Positions 58,493-64,000 of a stretch of DNA of 64,000 nucleotides are shown here, piece by piece. The notes beneath the pieces were generated by a model. It searched no databases, was not told the origin of the DNA, and worked only from the letters and a program-made list of their open reading frames with translations. The first letter of the stretch is position 1. Each line of letters starts with the position of its first letter. The stretch spans positions 50,139,053 through 50,203,052 of the forward strand of contig CM060732.1 of assembly GCA_030704615.1 (NCBI GenBank). The letters run 5' to 3'. The DNA comes from Takakia lepidozioides (lineage: Eukaryota; Streptophyta; Takakiopsida; Takakiales; Takakiaceae). The translations under genes were made by a program, and so were the position numbers.

Positions 58493-59752
58493 ATGCAGGG
58501 AGACGACTCAGAGAGGTGGGAGGATGATGAATTCCAACAGTGGGAAGGTAAAGACTGCAGCGCTATAAGTAAAAGCACTACAGCCCCACTGAGATGGGAA
58601 GGTTTCCCACGGGATGTGATGAACCATGTGTTGGCCCTCCTTCCTTTTCCTACGATTTTTCAGCTTCGTTGTGTCTGCAAGTATTGGGATTCTCTAGTGG
58701 GCTGTCCTCGGTTTCTTCAGTCCCGAGCAGAGAGTTCTGGTTCATGGGGATCATATTTCCCTGTTGTCTACGTAACGCAATACCAAGGCAGGAGGTGGAG
58801 AAAATATGCTGCAACGTTTGCTTACGATGCTTCAGTGAATTTTTGGCAAAAGATGCCACCCCTTTCATTCATTCCCAAGTCACAAAACCTTGAATTCTTA
58901 GCGGGAGCTGGAGGTCGTCTTCTGTGTCATAATGAGCTCGATGATATCGATAACTCATTGATGGTTTGTAATCCTGTGACCAAGGCTTGGAGACAATTAC
59001 CTCAGTGTCTAAACTCTGGTGGAGGATCTTATTCTAGAAGCACGATGAGACGTAGAACTTATGCGTTGGTTTTTGTAGTAGATGATCGAGTCAACAAAGC
59101 TTACAAGATAGTTTTAGCTGGATTTGGAAATGTGACCAACCTAGATTACAGAATCACAAAGGTATATGATTCTAGGTCCGACTCTTGGATACAAACTGGC
59201 AAGCTTCCTCCAGACTTGGAACTCAAATACCGAACAGGAGCGTTGTGTGATGGGCTGCTTTATTGGTGGGCTCATGAATTTGATTATTCCAAGAGAAATT
59301 TTGTATGGGACATCCTTCTTGCGTATGATATAGAGCAAGGGGTATGGACTGTTATTCCAAATACAGTACCTGTCAATTTTGGAAGGGACCGTTCTCTTTT
59401 GGGATTTGGGGAACGTCTGATGATGGTGACGAAATTTGGATCGGGCAATTTTCGAAACCAGCAAGGAATCTTTGAACTGGAGCCAAAAACCCACATGTGG
59501 GTTCAAATTGCTCAAATGCCCGAGTCGTTTTTAGATCTTGACATCGGTGAGGTTGAGGGTTGCGCTTCATGTGGCAGTGCGCAAAACAAAATCTGCATGG
59601 TCACTAGAGTTGAAAGGATTAGTTCCATTAGTGACGAGGAAGGTAGTTGGACAGGGCGGTGGATGGTGATTTACGACAAATCTCAAGATGTATGGGAGTG
59701 TGTGCCATGTAAGTGCTTTTCGACAGGTGCATTAAGAGAGTCCCATTCATAA
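58493..59752 (+). CDS. F-box/kelch-repeat protein
   Basis: Single exon, 419 residues, uninterrupted. An acidic, Trp-containing N-terminus precedes the F-box (about 35-78: FPRDVMNHVLALLPFPTIFQLRCVCKYWDSL), which normally binds SKP1. About five kelch-like blades follow, each ending in a Trp-bearing strand: VCNPVTKAWRQLP, VYDSRSDSWIQTGKLP, AYDIEQGVWTVIP, FELEPKTHMWVQIAQMP and IYDKSQDVWECVP. The family works as the substrate-recruiting part of SCF ubiquitin ligases. The substrate is unknown. ATG 58493 is the first in frame after stops. It lies 1.25 kb downstream of the TNL on the same strand, but nothing shows joint function. Confidence 0.92.
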   Translation: MQGDDSERWEDDEFQQWEGKDCSAISKSTTAPLRWEGFPRDVMNHVLALLPFPTIFQLRCVCKYWDSLVGCPRFLQSRAESSGSWGSYFPVVYVTQYQGRRWRKYAATFAYDASVNFWQKMPPLSFIPKSQNLEFLAGAGGRLLCHNELDDIDNSLMVCNPVTKAWRQLPQCLNSGGGSYSRSTMRRRTYALVFVVDDRVNKAYKIVLAGFGNVTNLDYRITKVYDSRSDSWIQTGKLPPDLELKYRTGALCDGLLYWWAHEFDYSKRNFVWDILLAYDIEQGVWTVIPNTVPVNFGRDRSLLGFGERLMMVTKFGSGNFRNQQGIFELEPKTHMWVQIAQMPESFLDLDIGEVEGCASCGSAQNKICMVTRVERISSISDEEGSWTGRWMVIYDKSQDVWECVPCKCFSTGALRESHS

Positions 59753-61489
59753 CTTGTTGTTCGAGCCTAATCTAGCTAGCATTTGAAGGGATTCACTTTG
59801 ATCGGTTTGTTACAATCAACATATCCTGCCTCTCTCTTCTTCTGCTTCATTGTGATCTGGTTTGGGTATTTCCCCGGCCTTGGCTCACCTTGCTGGTCCT
59901 TTGTCTTTGGGTTCGTCCCTCATCTTCTTGGTGTTTATGCTGCTCAATAAAGTTTTTGAGGGCCTCCTGAGTACCTTCTTGGGTTTAGAAAAATGATATA
60001 TTGACAGTGGGACTCAACACCATCCTTTCATTATGGTTCAAGTTTAAGGGTTTAGCAAGGAGAACCCTAAACCATTGAATGTTGTTTTAAGCAGTTTTTA
60101 TGTGAGTTCTTTTCTTGTGCCATTTCTTCATTGATCACATGACCAACGTCTGCACCCAAGCAACTCATTAGGAAGGTGCACAGATTCCACCAAGAGTGAA
60201 GGCTTGGTTTGCACACTGATAACAAAACCTTCTTTCAACAACATTAGCAGCAACTTTTTTTCCCCCTTCCAAGATTTAGGTGCGGACGAAGCTCCTCATC
60301 TCCATACCACCTACTGGTACTGCAGTATTGTCAAAGCGCATTGTGACGATTAGAGCACTATAAATTCACCTGGAAATTTTCCCACAAAAACCATATACAC
60401 TGGTAGATGCAAACAGGTAACACGAAAGCACAGAGAATAGAGCTAAACTGTTGAAGTGGTCTGGGCATCAGTGAAGGTAATTCCATTCTACACTGTCGGA
60501 TTTTACATTCCTAGGATGGGAATTTTCTGCATCGACTTCCCAGTGATTGAAATGTTTAATGCAATGAACAATCCAAACGGTCAGTGTTTGGGCAGTTGTG
60601 TTGAAAGAAAGAAAAGATGGTGGGGTGACAAATCAACTTCCCTTGGAGACGGGACGGAGCCTCTCCCTTTGTTCCATCAAACTGTGGGGACGGGTATCTG
60701 TAAGTTTTGGTGCGTGAACAATCTCCAACATATGTGGGCATTAAAAACCATGATATATGGTATTGTGGAGGTTGTCCTGCAGCCCACAATCATGTATGAA
60801 CTCTTTTGTAGGAATACAGGGGGGATGTGTCGAAAGGACCACGGCACAAAGAAGCATGGATTGTGTTTGACCCCATCTAAAGGCACCCCCACTCATTCTT
60901 AGCAATGTAACCCTCCGGAGAATCTATGTATAGCTCAAAGAGAGTGGGTGATAGAGGGCCCAATATTGCTGTGCACTCCTGTTGAAAACTCCCCTGCCAC
61001 CTTTGACCTGCCAATGACAGCTTCACATGGAGAGGATGGCCAATATGATGTCTTCATATCCCTATCCTGTGTAGTACCTCCAGAAGGTTGGTGCCAGGGA
61101 CAGACCAAAGCTTTCTGGAAATTTGCAAAGCATAGAGAGACTGACCCCTCTCTGTACATTCAATTTATGAAGGTTGCCAACTGCAGCACATTGTATCAAA
61201 GTTTATTCACCTGAAACCTGCTTGTGCTCACTCTAATCGAAGTCAGCACAAATGCAAGTAAAGTTTCCTCTGTACGTAGCTCTCTCAACAAATTCAGCAA
61301 ACTGATTTTGGGCCAATCAAAGAATTTCCTAACTTTCTAATAACCCTGTTCTCGCGCAGACATGCCAATAGTATAGTAGTGTTCATTTCCTGTGGGGAGT
61401 GGACAAATGGACAAATCTACAAGGTCCCTAAGACAAACTAGGGACATGAATTTGAGGGTGACAGTCTTGGAAAAGAACTCAACTAAGGG
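59753..61489. other. Intergenic, no recognised gene
   Basis: Two open plus-strand stretches (60456-60902 and 60948-61214) have no domain I recognise and no supporting splice structure. The second contains Cys/Trp/Pro-rich phrases (VVPPEGWCQG) that could be a relic of a gene. The right end should hold the 3' UTR of the minus-strand BRO1 gene. Confidence 0.35.
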
Positions 61490-63803
61490 TTACCTGGCTT
61501 CTACTAACTCAGGATATGAAATAGGCCCCAGTTGTCTCTTTAAGTCTCCACCAGGCAATACAGCTTGGCCTCCTTGAGTTCTCTCCACCTTGTTGGCCAG
61601 GAAAGAGGGCAGAGCAGAAGAGGGTGCAGGCCTGGGCTCAGAACCCAGTAAGGCATCCCAGGCAGGATCAACCTCAGGCAATGTGTAGGCCTCAGCTTTC
61701 AAAGCTAATGGGAAGTCTGGCAGTTGAGGTGTTTCCGTTGGAGCCCTGGAAAATAAAAACACCACAACACAAATGTTCTGTCAACAAATCAACATTTCAC
61801 ATATAATTGGCTTCCCAAAAAACCAAACTACCTCTGCTCAATGTAGAAATGAACCCAAAACCACCTGTAGAGAAGACATGTGCCTTGGCCAGTGCTGGTC
61901 TTATGAGCCAACTGACACAGGCAATCAAGGTGTCTATCCACCTTGCACACAACGAGACAACCCTTTCTGTGGCTATACCCATGCCTTTTTGCAGGATTCA
62001 TCAACCCCTAATTGAACTGGATAACGAGTTTGATCCGTCTTACTTCTCTTGACGATACACGTCTCTGTTGACACGCGACTTGCTCAGGGTGTCCTTGGGA
62101 ATCTTCTCAGACAGGTACTTCATTGGGCCCCATACAGGAGGGACTCTGCACAGCCAAACAACAACAATGAAACTCTTGTTTGCTATCCAGGTTAAGATCA
62201 ACTGGGACAACCCATCAGAAAAGATTTACTTATCTGACCTTGCTTCCTATACCCCTGTGCCAATTGACACAAATGTGAGTAGTCACCCGTGAGATAGAAA
62301 AATTGTACTCATAAAACGTCCCGAGATAGAAGAATTGAAATGAAATGGTACTCTAGCATTATAATGTCCACAGGAGGTCCAAGGGACCTGTGAGGCAAAC
62401 TAGAACAAGAAACCACTTCAAACAAAGGAATGCCCGAAGACTTCAGGCGGGTAGAATGCCACACACTTCGGGTCCTCAGAAGAAAAAGAGAAGTTCATTG
62501 CCCCAGACAGGGGCCATCGGATAGAGAAGAAGGGATGGAACGTGATTACATTGAAAGGGGGTCCCCAGGGCCCATGGGACAAAGTAAAAGTCATATCAGA
62601 ATACACTAGAGAAGAATAGGGCATACATACACAGGGACAGGCTCATATCTTCTCTCCTGACATATGAGGAGAAATGATAAGGGAGGAATGGGAGAGAAGA
62701 AAAGAACTAAACCCTGGCTCGCTGAACAAACAACACAGTAGGTTGCAGTTGGCAAACCTGCCAAGAAACCCTCAAGACAATCTGACTGCATGGAAGAGAA
62801 GGATGAAGATACGGACCTGGTCACAGGCATAGTGTTACTGAAATCCATACACCCTCTCTGGCTCTCTTTTAGAAAGACATTTGCAGCTTGGAGGCATGCG
62901 ACTGCGTTAGCATGTGTGTCTTGTTCAGACCCGTCATCTAAGATGAGTCCGTGAAAGTAGTATGCAGCAGCCTGTTCCATAGAGACGAAGTAAATTCCAA
63001 GTTCCAACCATTCAGTTTTGGGCTCCAGAAGAAGCGAGAGAGAACACGCTATGGGTCAGATGTCTGATTTCAACAAAACCACTCCAAACTATTTCTCCAT
63101 GTGTGCCAGTACCACGTACCTTTGCCTCAGTAAGCTTCCATTTTACAAAACTCAAGTGCTTTTGTCCCCAACCATGTCCTAGCCACACACTTGAAATACT
63201 CTCCTGTGCCTGTCTTCACAAAACCATTCCCCCACCATAAGGGTGTTAGATAGCTAAGACTACATCTTGGCTTGGCTGTTTGTTCCTTTGCTATATTGCA
63301 TCAGTAGTCATCTGGGTGCTTCCCCTTGCCTTCTAGTCACAGACCCAGTGCCAAGCACAAAAGGGGTCACTTGTTTTTTACCTGTTTTAAAGATGAGAAG
63401 CTTTGTAGATGGCATGAAGGTTAGTAGCCCAGCAGTTTGGATCCTCGAAAGTGAAAGCCTCTGTCAAGGATGAGGAGCCTCTGAAGAGAGTGGTATCTCC
63501 CTCAAACCTCAGTAGTACACAGCGTACGGCAAAATGAAAAAGAGGAGGAAAACTATTATATCAACTAGAAAGCTGAGGAGCCCATGGTCCCAAATGAAAA
63601 GTTCCAAAAGAGCATGAGAGAAGATAGACAGAAGAAAGACGTGTATTCTTCCCATAGAGAATGTCCTCATTCTGCCCATAGAGGAGAAAGAGTAGAATGA
63701 GCACCTGCTCCCAGTACTTGACTTGCTCACAGGCCAGCCTTCGTTTAACTGCCAATGATGCCTTGACATTGTCGATTGCCAAGCCCAATTGTATCTCCAC
63801 CCC
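61490..63803 (-). CDS. BRO1-domain protein (endosomal-targeting type), 3' part
   Basis: Partial gene; its 5' part lies beyond the right edge. Exons read: 63803-63705 (VEIQLGLAIDNVKASLAVKRRLACEQVKYW), 63022-62817 (KTEWLELGIYF, AAAYYFHGLILDDG, CLQAANVFLKES), 62145-62044 (VPPVWGPMKYLSEKIPKDTLS, RVNRDVY) and 61745-61490 (LPDFPLALKAEAYTLPEVDPAW and a Pro-rich tail). The last three junctions are in phase with GT-AG ends, and no lesion was seen. Upstream exons between 63804 and 64000 were not identified. The BRO1 domain is a helical fold of ESCRT-associated proteins, and plants have a small family of such stand-alone proteins. Exact cellular role is unknown. Confidence 0.85.
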
Positions 63804-64000
63804 CTGTCCAACAGCATGTGTTGATTAACATGCCTGACCAGACGCACCTTTGTGTTCCCAACCCTTCCAACAAAGAAGTTCACAGTTTGCAATTGAATGC
63901 TGGAATGGCCAGCCCTGGAGTAATGCCATCAAAGCAAGCCACACCAAATGCCACCCAAAAAAGCCGCAAGATCCAACAACTAACATTTTCTTTGGGTTCA

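Overview
The window looks like nuclear DNA of a land plant. It has spliced genes with GT-AG introns, plant-specific families (a CBP60 calmodulin-binding protein, a fused BIO3-BIO1 biotin gene, a TIR-NBS-LRR receptor, an F-box/kelch protein, a plant serpin), Ty3 and plant-type LINE retroelements, and no bacterial or organellar gene order. Base composition is moderate, introns are short to medium, and several families resemble bryophyte or other seed-free plant versions. I therefore favour a non-seed embryophyte (liverwort, moss, lycophyte or fern), but this is inference; the species is not identified.

Layout. 1-6.2 kb is nested retrotransposon debris: a Ty3 gag-pol with four in-frame stops, cut in the reverse transcriptase by a second LTR. 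6.2-14.3 kb holds two head-to-head decayed genes: a large zinc-finger/DDE/SWIM transposase on the minus strand and a spliced partner gene on the plus strand. The first intron of the partner carries an array of GCGTGCGT-type palindromes, and a truncated chromovirus interrupts its coding region. I read this as one degraded two-gene DNA transposon. 16-17.5 kb is a serpin with a frameshift. 19.3-25.7 kb is an intact eight-exon CBP60 gene. 29.7-30.2 kb is an intact two-exon complex I subunit (NDUFA6) gene, apparently with a GC-AG intron.

30.5-32.1 kb is a broken WD40 (WDR7-like) copy, tail-to-tail with a BIO3-BIO1 gene (32.2-38.3 kb). That gene lacks its last exon(s) and the exon with the aminotransferase SYHGDT motif. 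38.7-44.1 kb is a LINE with its poly(A) end, followed by a possible CACTA terminus and a second LTR of the family seen at 3.7 kb. 46.1-53.6 kb is accessory sequence: a PPR fragment, direct repeats and tandem repeats.

53.7-57.2 kb is a four-exon TNL immune receptor whose reading frame I could follow throughout. 58.5-59.8 kb is an intact single-exon F-box/kelch gene. 61.5-63.8 kb is the 3' part of a BRO1-domain gene that runs off the right edge.

The host genes are not an operon or a shared pathway. Apparently functional genes (CBP60, NDUFA6, TNL, F-box, BRO1) are interleaved with decaying copies and repeats. CBP60 and the TNL both belong to immune signalling families but lie about 28 kb apart, so no joint regulation is implied. 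Exon limits come from splice-site reading and protein-family knowledge without alignment.
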